From positions 1 through 32,525 of the forward strand of contig JAATEV010000065.1 in assembly GCA_015655585.1 (NCBI GenBank): a stretch of DNA of 32,525 bases, given 5' to 3'. The stretch comes from Terriglobales bacterium (GTDB lineage: Bacteria; Acidobacteriota; Terriglobia; Terriglobales; Acidobacteriaceae). Below the pieces are notes generated by a model, which made no database searches, had not been told where the DNA came from, and was given only the letters and a program-made list of their open reading frames with translations. Shown here piece after piece: positions 25,336 through 32,525 of this stretch. The position numbers and the translations under genes were made by a program. Position 1 is the stretch's first letter. Each line of letters starts with the position of its first letter.

Positions 25336-28251
25336 TTACCGCGCAGGAGCCTTGCCTAAACTCAACAGGTTCGCAAACAGCCGATACGGCCCCGGCACGC
25401 CCTCAGGCAACTGACGATACAGCGCAAACGCAACGTACACATACGCGCCCTTGCCGGTCTTTGCCACCAGCAGCCCGCCCTTCTGCGGGTCCTGTTCCGC
25501 GTCGTGCGTCTCCAGCGGAGCGTCGTAGTGCGGGTCCCAGCTCTCCATAAAGCCGTGACCTCGCTCCTCCACCCAGCCGTCGAAGTCGCGCTCGCTGATG
25601 CGGTTCGGCCAGCGCAGCACCGGGCTCTCCGGTATCAGCAGCCGCACCTTCGAGCTCTCATCGACTACTTTCTCGGCCACGCCCATCGTCGTCGGATACG
25701 GCCCATAATCGAACCGCTCCGTGTCGTACTGCACAATCACCACGCCGCCGTTCTTCGCATAGTTCAACAGCCGGTCGTTCGCTGCGGCAAGATCGCGATG
25801 CGCCGCATACGCCCGCACGCCCAGCACCACCGCGTCGAAGCCGTCCAGCTTTCCGGCAGCAATGTCGGCCACGGAAAGCATCGTCGCGTGTACGCCGATG
25901 TTCTCCAGCGATGCCGCCACATCGTCGCCCGTCCCCGGCAGATAACCCACCTTCAGGTTCGGAGCCACCGCCACATCCACGCCCCGTGTGCGATACGTCG
26001 CCTCCGTGTACATATTGGTGCGGATCAGCCCCTTGTACCCCACGGAGCGAAAGCCCTCGCTAGTCGTACCGCTGGAGGTCTCAGCAACGGCCTTCAGCGT
26101 GTAGCTCTGCTGCGTAAGCGCGGCTGGCGTTACGCGGAACGAGAACATCCTGCTCTTGTCTGTATTGAGGAACAAGAGCTTGTTATTCTCGTCCGCGTTG
26201 TGGAACGAGAACGTCGCATCGACCGGCGTGGACTGCCATCCCGCAGGCAGAGCCAGACGCACCCGTCCCTGCTGTTCGTACGGAGCATCGCTCCGCACCT
26301 CGACGTTCACCGTGAAGCTCTTCTCCGTAAGTGGAGTGATTCCCGCCGGAGGATTGATCGCAACGCTCAACGCAGGCGCAAAGACCAGCGGCCTGTCCTC
26401 ATCGCCATCCTTCACCGGAGCAAGCACTACATGCCCAAACTGCAACGCCGCGCCGTCATACTCGGCCTTCACCCAGAAGCTCTCATTCGGCGTCTGCGGA
26501 GCCTGCCGTAGCGAGGGATCGTTCAGATCGTAGTAAGGCTGCTCAATGTTCTTCCGCGTGAAGTAAGGCCGCGTAAACAGATCGTTATGGCCGCCATGAT
26601 CCTGCTCCATGTTCTTCTTTTCTTCCTTGTAAGAAGGCAGCTTGATCGACTTATCCGAGATCGCATTCACTCCCTGCTCGAAGAACGAGTCCTGCGCAGC
26701 CCCAGCCGCCAGCGTCTTATTCACCACGCTCGTATAGCCCGCCGAACCATGGACCTCCGAAACAATCTTCACCGGAAGCCGTCCGCCATTCACAATCTTC
26801 GTAACCACATGCACTCGGCAGTTCGGAGTGATTGCATCCGCGCACTGGCCAGGCTTGCCCGTCTCCATCCGAGCCTCCACCCGCAGCCCAAGCGACTGCA
26901 CCAGAGCATCGTTGAACTCCACCCGCTTCACCCGCAGCTCATGCAGCACATTCGTCTTCTCCGCCGCCGCCAACCCGCTTGCCTCCACCTTAGCGATCAG
27001 CGCATCCAAAGCCTTCAGCCCGCTCGCAAGCTCCGGCGCGCATCTCTCAGGAGCCTTAGCCGAAAACACCGCCGCAGCCTTAGCCGCATGATCGTCGACA
27101 GCCTTCAGCTCCGGCAGCATCCAGCTCTTCGCCTCGGGAGCCAGCGACGCGATCCCCTCCAGTGTCACATCGATGCCGTCATAAAAACTCTTCTCCTCAT
27201 CGCCCGTCTGCACCCGCGATCCATACCGGTGATACCCCACGTCGAACGCGCCCGCCGCCGCCAGCCTCACACCCTCGCCGATCTGAGTCTTCTGCAATGC
27301 CAGCCCCTGCCGCGCAAACTGCACATAGCTCATTCCCAGCACCGCGCTCGGCTCGCCCTCATGTACCGTCACGTTTGCCCGCGGAACCCCATCCGACCAG
27401 CTCTTCGTCACATAGTTATAGAACCGCGCCGGAACATATTTATTCGTGGCGTAGTCATACATCCCGCGCTCCGAAACCCGCGCAAACGGTGCCCTTGCAT
27501 ACACCTTCAGCGGCGACCACGGCTCCAGCCCCATCTCCGGAAACACCTTCGGGTCGCCCGCCGCGTTGAACACCTCCTGCGCCATCTCGCCAGCCACCTG
27601 GTGCTGCCCATGCCCGTCCGAAGGCCCGCCCACAAACACACTCGTCACCACCAGCGGCCGAAACAGCCTCACCGCCCGCACCGCGTCATACAGAACGCGC
27701 TCCCGCGTCCACTGCGCGTAGGTCTCCTCTTTCGTCTTCGAGAAGCCAAAGTCCACCTCGGTCCCGAACATCTGGTCCACGCCCATATAACGATCCGCCG
27801 CCAGCAGCTCCTGCGTCCGCACCAGCCCCAGCGCATCGTTGAAGTCGCCCGACATCAAATTCTGCCCGCCCTCGCCGCGGTTCAGCGTCATCATCGCCAC
27901 CCGCGCGCCCTGCCCCCGCGACTCATACGCCAGCATCCCGCCGTCCTCGTCATCCGGATGCGCCACAATCATCATCAGGCTCGCCCGCGTCCGCAGCTTC
28001 ACCAGACTCTGCTGCAACGCCGCAACACCGGTATTCGCCGCAATCGGATGCGCCAGCACCTCGGCCCGAACCCGCTCGCCCTTCAGATTAGCCGGGTCGC
28101 TCACCGCCGAGCTTATCGCCCGGCCCGGCCCCTGAGCCCCGCCAGCCCTCACGCCCACCGCAAACGCGGCAGCGATCCCAACAGCGCACAAACCCGCTCC
28201 AGTTCGCGGAATCCAAGTCCGCCGCATCCAAGCCCGCCGAATCATCGTCAT
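25336..28251 (-). CDS. Large exported PIG-L family deacetylase with C-terminal amidotransferase-like domain
   Basis: Protein of 971 residues with an N-terminal signal (RR-rich start, then hydrophobic 18-36). The PIG-L/LmbE domain has the metal motif AHPDDE (97-102), NRGEGGQN, TQELLAADRYMG and the second histidine block GHGQHQ. This fold removes acetyl groups from N-acetylglucosamine-type sugars. The middle (about 480-770) is beta-rich and may bind substrate (VNVEVRSDAPYEQQGRVRL). The end (about 780-970) resembles a class I glutamine amidotransferase/ThuA-like fold (FDAVVLGVRAYAAH, GGVVIVQYDT). This domain order recurs in Bacteroidetes- and Acidobacteria-type proteins. Export suggests action on cell-wall or external sugars. 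It starts at the ATG at 28249-28251, with ATG 28245 also possible. Confidence 0.86.
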   Translation of the reverse strand: MTMIRRAWMRRTWIPRTGAGLCAVGIAAAFAVGVRAGGAQGPGRAISSAVSDPANLKGERVRAEVLAHPIAANTGVAALQQSLVKLRTRASLMMIVAHPDDEDGGMLAYESRGQGARVAMMTLNRGEGGQNLMSGDFNDALGLVRTQELLAADRYMGVDQMFGTEVDFGFSKTKEETYAQWTRERVLYDAVRAVRLFRPLVVTSVFVGGPSDGHGQHQVAGEMAQEVFNAAGDPKVFPEMGLEPWSPLKVYARAPFARVSERGMYDYATNKYVPARFYNYVTKSWSDGVPRANVTVHEGEPSAVLGMSYVQFARQGLALQKTQIGEGVRLAAAGAFDVGYHRYGSRVQTGDEEKSFYDGIDVTLEGIASLAPEAKSWMLPELKAVDDHAAKAAAVFSAKAPERCAPELASGLKALDALIAKVEASGLAAAEKTNVLHELRVKRVEFNDALVQSLGLRVEARMETGKPGQCADAITPNCRVHVVTKIVNGGRLPVKIVSEVHGSAGYTSVVNKTLAAGAAQDSFFEQGVNAISDKSIKLPSYKEEKKNMEQDHGGHNDLFTRPYFTRKNIEQPYYDLNDPSLRQAPQTPNESFWVKAEYDGAALQFGHVVLAPVKDGDEDRPLVFAPALSVAINPPAGITPLTEKSFTVNVEVRSDAPYEQQGRVRLALPAGWQSTPVDATFSFHNADENNKLLFLNTDKSRMFSFRVTPAALTQQSYTLKAVAETSSGTTSEGFRSVGYKGLIRTNMYTEATYRTRGVDVAVAPNLKVGYLPGTGDDVAASLENIGVHATMLSVADIAAGKLDGFDAVVLGVRAYAAHRDLAAANDRLLNYAKNGGVVIVQYDTERFDYGPYPTTMGVAEKVVDESSKVRLLIPESPVLRWPNRISERDFDGWVEERGHGFMESWDPHYDAPLETHDAEQDPQKGGLLVAKTGKGAYVYVAFALYRQLPEGVPGPYRLFANLLSLGKAPAR

Positions 28252-28319
28252 GATCTTTTTAATCTCTCACACACTTGGAATCAGCAGACACTCAGCCGAG
28301 CCAGCCCGCCGACCCAGGC

Positions 28320-29075
28320 TCAGAACCCGACATTGTGGCGCAGGTCGTCCAGCACCGGAACCACCGCCAGCAGCATCAGCATCGCCGCCAGCGGCAGCGT
28401 CGATCCGAACCCCACATGCTTGAATCCCAGCGCGCCCACCACGCCGCCCAGAAAGAACACACCCACCAGCCGAACCAGCAACCAAAGCTTCTCCATGTCC
28501 GCCTTCACGCGAACGCCGGCCTCGTCCTCGAACGACCGGTTCCAGTAGAACGCCTTCCCCAGCTCGATCCCGATGTCCGTCACCATGCCCGTCAGGTGCG
28601 TCGTGCGAATCTCCGCGTGCGAGATCTTCGTAATAATCGCGTTCTGCAAACCCATCGTGAAGCACAGCAGCGCCACTGTCGCCGGAACCAGTTCCAGCGT
28701 ATGCACCATCTGCAACCGTCCGCCCAGCAGCCCGAACCCCAGCAGCAGCCCCGCTTCCAGCATCAGCGGCAGAGCATACTCGCTCTCCAGCCGCCTCCGC
28801 CTCCCCCAGTTCACCAGCACCGCCGTGCACGCCGCCCCGCCCAGAAACGACATCAGCGCGCCCAGCCCCGTCGTCAGCCACTCCATCGTGCCCAACGCCA
28901 CGCTGTCCGCCATCGCCGACACCAATCCCGACATGTGCGACGTATATTGCTTCACCGCCAGAAACCCTCCAGCGTTCGTCGCGCCAGCGATAAACGCCAG
29001 AAAGTGGGCCAGCCGCCGGTTCGCTTGCTGACTCCGTTTTCTTCCGGTCAACTCGCGTAGATAAAGAACGGGCAT
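28320..29075 (-). CDS. YoaK family (DUF1275) integral membrane protein
   Basis: Protein of 251 residues with about six transmembrane segments. The opening AFIAGATNAGGFLAVKQYTSHMSG and the central LLCFTMGLQNAIITKIS...IRTTHLTGMVTDIGIELGK blocks (each within short runs) are diagnostic of the DUF1275/YoaK family. The function is unknown; a transport role has been suggested from its symmetric repeats. It starts at the ATG at 29073-29075. It lies 83 nt after hslR and 68 nt before the PIG-L gene, all in the same direction. It is intact and of normal length. Confidence 0.9.
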   Translation of the reverse strand: MPVLYLRELTGRKRSQQANRRLAHFLAFIAGATNAGGFLAVKQYTSHMSGLVSAMADSVALGTMEWLTTGLGALMSFLGGAACTAVLVNWGRRRRLESEYALPLMLEAGLLLGFGLLGGRLQMVHTLELVPATVALLCFTMGLQNAIITKISHAEIRTTHLTGMVTDIGIELGKAFYWNRSFEDEAGVRVKADMEKLWLLVRLVGVFFLGGVVGALGFKHVGFGSTLPLAAMLMLLAVVPVLDDLRHNVGF

Positions 29076-29158
29076 CGTCTTAAAGTCTTACTTTATTATC
29101 CTAGTCCTCTCCGGCAGGCAAATTCAAAGCCCGCAACCGAGGGAGCATCCGCCCAGGT

Positions 29159-29551
29159 TCACCGGAACGGAATAATCCTCCCCCGCAGCTTATTAATCTG
29201 TCTGCGGTCGCGCTTCGACGGCCTGCCCTCCGCCACGCCCCCGGCCATCAGCATCATCTTTCGCTCCTCCGCGACCTTCTCCCGCTGAGCCTTGCTCTCC
29301 GCCGACTCCCGATAGAGCGTCTGCGCCACCGCCGCCGGTCCGCGCACCTCGCTCAACAGCAGCACTTCGATCTCGAACACCCCGCCCTCGCTCGTCACCC
29401 GCAGCCTGTCGCCCACGCGAACGTCCCGCGCCGCCTTCGCCCTGTGCCCGTTCGACTCGATCCTTCCGATCTCGCAGGCATCCGCCGCCAGCCCCCGCGT
29501 CTTGAAGAACCGCGCCGCCCACAGCCACTTATCCATCCGTACTGAATCCAT
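29159..29551 (-). CDS. hslR: S4-domain RNA-binding protein, HslR/Hsp15-like
   Basis: Protein of 130 residues. The S4 fold begins MDKWLWAARFFKTRGLAADACE (positions 6-27), with RVGDRLRV near 45-52 as its second half. The C-terminus is basic (RPSKRDRRQINKLRG), as in Hsp15. Family members bind 50S subunits carrying stranded nascent chains with free tRNA and help recycle them. It starts at the ATG at 29549-29551 and is divergent from the PspC gene. The length matches E. coli Hsp15 (133). Confidence 0.9.
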   Translation of the reverse strand: MDSVRMDKWLWAARFFKTRGLAADACEIGRIESNGHRAKAARDVRVGDRLRVTSEGGVFEIEVLLLSEVRGPAAVAQTLYRESAESKAQREKVAEERKMMLMAGGVAEGRPSKRDRRQINKLRGRIIPFR

Positions 29552-29649
29552 ATCTTCATTCTCATACAGAACCCCGCGCCTCTGCCCTTAGTCCGCACAT
29601 GCCGATATGGCAAAATAGAACTCTCCTCATAGAACTCCTGGAGGCTCGC

Positions 29650-29964
29650 ATGTTCTGTCCTCAGTGCGGAAAACAGATCGACCCCAACTCCCGCTTCTGC
29701 TCCTTCTGCGGAACGGCCGTGAACGCTCCTGCCGCTTCTCCCTACCAGCAGCGCTCCCGCCTTCTGCGCCCCCGCGATGGCCGCATGATCGCCGGGGTCT
29801 GCGCCGCCTTTGCCCTGCAATACGGTTGGGACGTGGCCATCGTTCGCATCATCGCCGTTCTCATTGCACTGGTCTCCGGCATCGTCCTCGGCGTCGTCGC
29901 CTATCTCGTCGTCTGGATCATCGTTCCTGACGCCCCCTACTCCTTACCCGTAAAGAGCACCTAA
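29650..29964 (+). CDS. Zinc-ribbon plus PspC-domain membrane protein
   Basis: Protein of 104 residues starting at the ATG at 29650; GGAGG about 6 nt upstream supports it over an earlier ATG at 29599. An N-terminal zinc ribbon uses Cys3, Cys6, Cys17 and Cys20 (CPQCG, CSFCG). Residues about 43-97 are a PspC domain (RDGRMIAGVCAAFALQYGWD, then a hydrophobic helix IIAVLIALVSGIVLGVVAYL and VWIIVPD). PspC-domain proteins sit in the inner membrane and are linked to envelope stress. The gene ends at TAA 29962-29964, directly followed by the TTG start of lysA, so the two are translationally coupled. Confidence 0.88.
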   Translation: MFCPQCGKQIDPNSRFCSFCGTAVNAPAASPYQQRSRLLRPRDGRMIAGVCAAFALQYGWDVAIVRIIAVLIALVSGIVLGVVAYLVVWIIVPDAPYSLPVKST

Positions 29965-31266
29965 TTGTCCAGAAAGTCAGCTTCACCCCAGCCGCCCGCG
30001 TCCCGTCCCTTCGCCTACCGCAACCGCACCCTCCACTGCGACGGAGCCAGCCTCACGGCCCTCGCCGCCGAACACGGCACGCCGCTCTACGTCTACTCCG
30101 CCCAGCAGATCGCGCACCGCTACCAGCTCTTCACGGAGGCATTCGCCAAACGGCCCCACACCGTCTGCTACGCCGTCAAAGCCAACTCATCATTGGCGAT
30201 CCTGCGTCTCCTCGGGCAGCAGGGAGCAGGCTTCGACATCGTCTCCGGCGGTGAACTGGAGCGCGTCCGCAAGGCCCACAAGCCCGCTCTTAAGAAAGTC
30301 GTCTTCTCCGGCGTAGGCAAGCAAATCTGGGAGATCGACGCCGCCCTTGCCGCCGACATTCTCCTCTTCAACGTAGAGTCCCCGGCGGAGCTTGACCTCC
30401 TCGCCGCCCGCGCCCAGGCCCTCGGCAAACGAGCCCGCTTCGCCCTTCGGGTCAACCCCGACGTCTTCGCCGAGACCCATCCCTATATCTCCACCGGCCT
30501 CCGCGAGCACAAGTTCGGCATCGACATCAACGCCGCCCGCGCCCTCTACCGCAAGGCCGCGAAGTCTAAATGGCTCGAAGCCGCCGGAGTCAGCGTCCAC
30601 ATCGGCTCGCAGATTCGCAATGTCTCCCCCTTCGCCGCCGCGCTGGCCCGCGTAGCCGCGCTCATCGCCGACCTCCGCCGCGACGGCCACGATATTCGCT
30701 TCGTAGACGCAGGCGGCGGCCTCGGCATCGACTACGGCACCCACAACTTCGATCCCGCTGCCGAGGTCAAAAAGTACGCCGCGGCCATCAATAAAGGACT
30801 GGCCGGAGAATCCGCCCACCTCATCCTCGAACCCGGCCGCTTCATCGTAGCCCAGGCGGGGGCCCTCCTCACCCGCGTCCTCTTCGTCAAGCAGAACGGG
30901 GCCAAGACCTTCGTCATCACCGACGCGGCCATGAACGACCTCATCCGCCCCGCCCTCTACCACGCCCACCACGAGATTCTGCCAGTCAAACAGCCCGCCA
31001 AACCGGCAAAGCTCGAATTGGAGGCCGACGTAGTAGGCCCGGTCTGCGAGTCCGGCGACTTCTTCGCCCGAGACCGCAAACTCCCCGCAGTCAAACCCGG
31101 CGACCTGGTCCTGCTGCTGGACGCCGGAGCCTACGGCATGAGCCAGACCTCGAACTACAACACCCGCCCACGCCCCGCCGAAGTCCTGATAGAAGGCTCC
31201 GAAGCCAAACTCATCCGCCGCCGAGAAACCATGCGCGACCTCCTCGCCCCCGAGCTGCTCCCCTAA
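29965..31266 (+). CDS. lysA: Diaminopimelate decarboxylase
   Basis: Last step of lysine biosynthesis: meso-diaminopimelate to L-lysine in the cytoplasm, PLP-dependent (433 residues). It starts at TTG 29965, immediately after the PspC stop codon. The PLP lysine is Lys72 in CYAVKANSS, the glycine-rich phosphate-binding loop is FVDAGGGLGIDYG, ILEPGRFIV follows, and CESGD (Cys361) supplies the dimer-partner active-site residue. Family length and motifs are complete, and C-terminal GAYGMSQTSNYN is typical. No terminator with a T-run follows; the transcript enters a repeat-rich gap. Confidence 0.95.
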   Translation: MSRKSASPQPPASRPFAYRNRTLHCDGASLTALAAEHGTPLYVYSAQQIAHRYQLFTEAFAKRPHTVCYAVKANSSLAILRLLGQQGAGFDIVSGGELERVRKAHKPALKKVVFSGVGKQIWEIDAALAADILLFNVESPAELDLLAARAQALGKRARFALRVNPDVFAETHPYISTGLREHKFGIDINAARALYRKAAKSKWLEAAGVSVHIGSQIRNVSPFAAALARVAALIADLRRDGHDIRFVDAGGGLGIDYGTHNFDPAAEVKKYAAAINKGLAGESAHLILEPGRFIVAQAGALLTRVLFVKQNGAKTFVITDAAMNDLIRPALYHAHHEILPVKQPAKPAKLELEADVVGPVCESGDFFARDRKLPAVKPGDLVLLLDAGAYGMSQTSNYNTRPRPAEVLIEGSEAKLIRRRETMRDLLAPELLP

Positions 31267-31314
31267 GCCAGCCCATCGGGCAAGCCACATCCCACCAACC
31301 CATACAACGGGTGC

Positions 31315-31359
31315 CCCATGTCCGGATTCTCGGACATGGGCATTCGCGCAAAGCGCGAA
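31315..31359. repeat. Two adjacent hairpins after lysA (REP-like)
   Basis: CCCATGTCCG (31315-31324) and its complement (31331-31340) form a perfect 10-bp stem around GATTCT. Three nucleotides later TTCGCGC-AAA-GCGCGAA (31343-31359) forms a second stem. They lie 48 nt after the lysA stop, without a T-run. They may stabilise the mRNA 3' end and look like members of a dispersed palindromic family. Confidence 0.6.
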
Positions 31360-31360
31360 C

Positions 31361-31522
31361 CGCTGTTGCTGTTGTCATTGCTTTTGCTGTTGTCATTGCT
31401 TTTGCCGTTGTCGTTGCTTTTTGCCGTTGCCGTTGCCGTTGCTGTTGCTGTTGTCGTTGCTGTTGCTGTTGTCGTTGCTTTTGCCGTTGTCGTTTCCTTT
31501 GCCGTTGTCGTTTCCTTTTGCC
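31361..31522. repeat. GTTGCY-based tandem array with 18-bp higher-order units
   Basis: Between 31371 and 31515 eight consecutive units of 18 bp (one of 19 bp, 31407-31425) can be laid end to end, all built from GTTGCC/GTTGCT/GTTGTC/TTTGCC-like hexamers. Neighbouring units are near-identical pairs: 1 and 2 differ by one base, 5 and 6 are identical, and 7 and 8 are identical. Stray copies continue at 31637-31652 and 31716-31727. Both strands stay open because the array lacks stop triplets, producing Leu/Val-rich and Thr/Ala-rich frames that I do not regard as genes. Confidence 0.85.
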
Positions 31523-31540
31523 TCCAGTCGCCGCAAGATT

Positions 31541-31755
31541 TGTCATTCCGACCGAAGCCACTCACAGCTTTATCGTGAGTGGCGCAGCGGAGGAATCCGC
31601 TTTTCTACCCATGACTTGTCCCAGCCCATAAGCCCTTGCTTTTGCCGTTGTCTATTTTTGGGTTTGTCATTCCCGAAGGGAATCTGCGTTTGCAGTTGCA
31701 GGGGCCTTTGCTGTTGTTGCCCTTGCCTTGAGATAGAGCCGGGCTTCAGCCCGGC
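31541..31755. repeat. Mosaic of REP-like palindromes upstream of yebC
   Basis: TTGTCATTCC occurs at 31540-31549 and 31663-31672. The first copy is followed by GCCACTCAC (31557-31565) with its perfect complement at 31575-31583. The second overlaps ATTCCC-GAA-GGGAAT (31668-31682). At 31738-31755 GCCGGGCT-TC-AGCCCGGC forms an 8-bp stem containing the core shared with 2880-2891 and 22764-22775. No coding potential is evident. The patchwork suggests repeated insertion of short dispersed elements into one gap. Confidence 0.6.
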
Positions 31756-31921
31756 GTCAAAGCCGCTCGCGAAGCGACCTGAATCATTGCCTTTCTCACC
31801 AACCCACAAACAAACCCCATCACCCAAACAATCCCCTCATATACCACAAAACAAATCACTTGCCATATAATCCACCCTCCCAGAAACCTCGCTACACTGG
31901 AAACAATAAGTGCAATAGATA

Positions 31922-32004
31922 GAAGACTTTGCACGCCAAAACCCAAAAAACAGGGACTTTCCGCCCAAAGTCCGGACCTAACTCCTCTGAATCGAAGACT
32001 TTGC
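31922..32004. repeat. Short direct repeat and dyad before yebC
   Basis: GAAGACTTTGC occurs at 31922-31932 and again at 31994-32004. Between them GGACTTT (31954-31960) and AAAGTCC (31967-31973) form a 7-bp inverted repeat. Apart from these, the stretch 31756-32050 shows no gene. Confidence 0.5.
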
Positions 32005-32053
32005 GCAAAACAGACGGGGGAGGGGGTACCCATCGCAGCCTTAATACTGACGT

Positions 32054-32061
32054 GCTAAAAT
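32054..32061 (+). promoter_or_regulatory. Possible extended -10 promoter of yebC
   Basis: TGCTAAAAT provides a TG dinucleotide and TAAAAT (32056-32061), five of six matching the -10 consensus. No good -35 lies 17 nt upstream (TCGCAG). The position, about 50 nt before the yebC ATG, is suitable. Confidence 0.35.
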
Positions 32062-32112
32062 CTCATGGTTGCACTCCCTGCGCCCGGCGCAAAATCAACA
32101 CAGAGGTAGTTC

Positions 32113-32525
32113 ATGTCCGGCCACTCTAAATGGGCGACAATTAAGCACAAGAAAGGCGCCCTCGACGCCAAACGCGGCAAGATCTTCACCCGCCTGATCA
32201 AGGAAATCACCATCGCTGCCAAGACCGGCGGCGGCGGCGACCCAGACGGCAACCCCCGGCTCCGCACCGCCATCGCCGCGGCCAAGGCCGAGAACATGCC
32301 GAACGACAACATCGCGCGCGCCGTCAAGCGTGGCACCGGTGAAATCGAAGGCGCGCAGTATGAGGACATCACCTTCGAGGGCTACGGCCCCGGCGGCGTC
32401 GCCGTCATCGTCGATGTCCTCACCGACAACCGCAATCGGGCGGTCAGCGAAATCCGCCACGCCTTCTCGAAGAACGGCGGCAACCTCGGCGAAACCGGCT
32501 CAGTCGGCTACATGTTCTCGAAGAA
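32113..32525 (+). CDS. yebC: YebC/PmpR family protein, N-terminal part, cut by window edge
   Basis: Begins at the ATG at 32113 with AGAGG 6 nt before it. The first residues [20 protein letters not shown] are nearly invariant in the YebC/TACO1 family. [37 protein letters not shown] and [18 protein letters not shown] follow. 137 codons are seen of about 245 usual. Family members are reported as transcription regulators (PmpR) and, more recently, as translation factors that help ribosomes through difficult stretches such as polyproline. The C-terminal part lies outside the window. Confidence 0.96.
   Translation, partial: MSGHSKWATIKHKKGALDAKRGKIFTRLIKEITIAAKTGGGGDPDGNPRLRTAIAAAKAENMPNDNIARAVKRGTGEIEGAQYEDITFEGYGPGGVAVIVDVLTDNRNRAVSEIRHAFSKNGGNLGETGSVGYMFSK

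Noticed and set aside
31361..31522. CRISPR array
   Set aside because: The repeats are head-to-tail without unique spacers, and no cas gene is present.
31263..31578. Thr/Ala-rich or Leu/Val-rich small proteins across the minisatellite
   Set aside because: Both strands are open only because the repeat lacks stop triplets; there are no ribosome-binding sites and the 19-bp unit breaks the period.

Overview
The window looks like a chromosomal segment from a high-GC member of Acidobacteriota, most likely class Terriglobia (Acidobacteriaceae). Clues are an Oar-type TonB-dependent receptor with an N-terminal carboxypeptidase-regulatory domain, a large secreted PIG-L family hydrolase, a YoaK family membrane protein, a DUF885 peptidase, and gaps filled with short palindromic REP-like repeats. 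This placement is an inference from gene content. No rRNA or phylogenetic marker was compared.

Layout, left to right. A phosphoglucomutase start (minus, cut by the left edge) diverges from a secreted collagen-like protein (plus). A compact minus-strand phosphorelay follows: a hybrid histidine kinase with two receivers, a stand-alone receiver and a stand-alone HPt protein. Next is a deoxyhypusine synthase family gene (minus). A lower-GC block carries a consensus sigma-70 promoter, a terminator-like hairpin about 85 nt downstream, and the TonB-dependent receptor (plus). A divergent pair of Tat-exported oxidoreductases follows: a multicopper oxidase (minus) and an FAD enzyme resembling spermidine dehydrogenase (plus). 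Then come a DUF885 peptidase (minus) and a HigB/HigA-like toxin-antitoxin pair (minus) with a perfect 19-bp inverted repeat over the toxin ribosome-binding site, lying just downstream of tRNA-Glu(CTC). Next are a queuosine-precursor transporter broken by a -1 frameshift and an RND efflux pair (membrane-fusion lipoprotein plus permease). A run of minus-strand genes follows: S4 protein HslR, YoaK family protein, PIG-L family protein, a fumarylacetoacetase-fold hydratase and malate synthase. The right end has a zinc-ribbon/PspC protein directly abutting diaminopimelate decarboxylase, an approximately 850-bp repeat-rich gap, and the start of yebC.

How the genes work together. The phosphorelay trio has all the domains of a His-Asp-His-Asp relay but no DNA-binding output. 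The RND pair needs an outer-membrane channel from elsewhere. Malate synthase implies a glyoxylate shunt or glycolate/glyoxylate use, but isocitrate lyase is not here. The rest is housekeeping or accessory metabolism rather than one pathway.

Strand composition changes sign across the window. The plus strand is G-rich on the left and C-rich from about 17 kb on, even within genes of the same orientation. This suggests a replication-terminus-type or rearrangement boundary in the middle. I see no single obviously new defence or mobile system. The best leads are the inverted repeat controlling the toxin-antitoxin pair, the promoter/terminator unit ahead of the TonB receptor, the self-contained phosphorelay and the repeat-rich gap before yebC.
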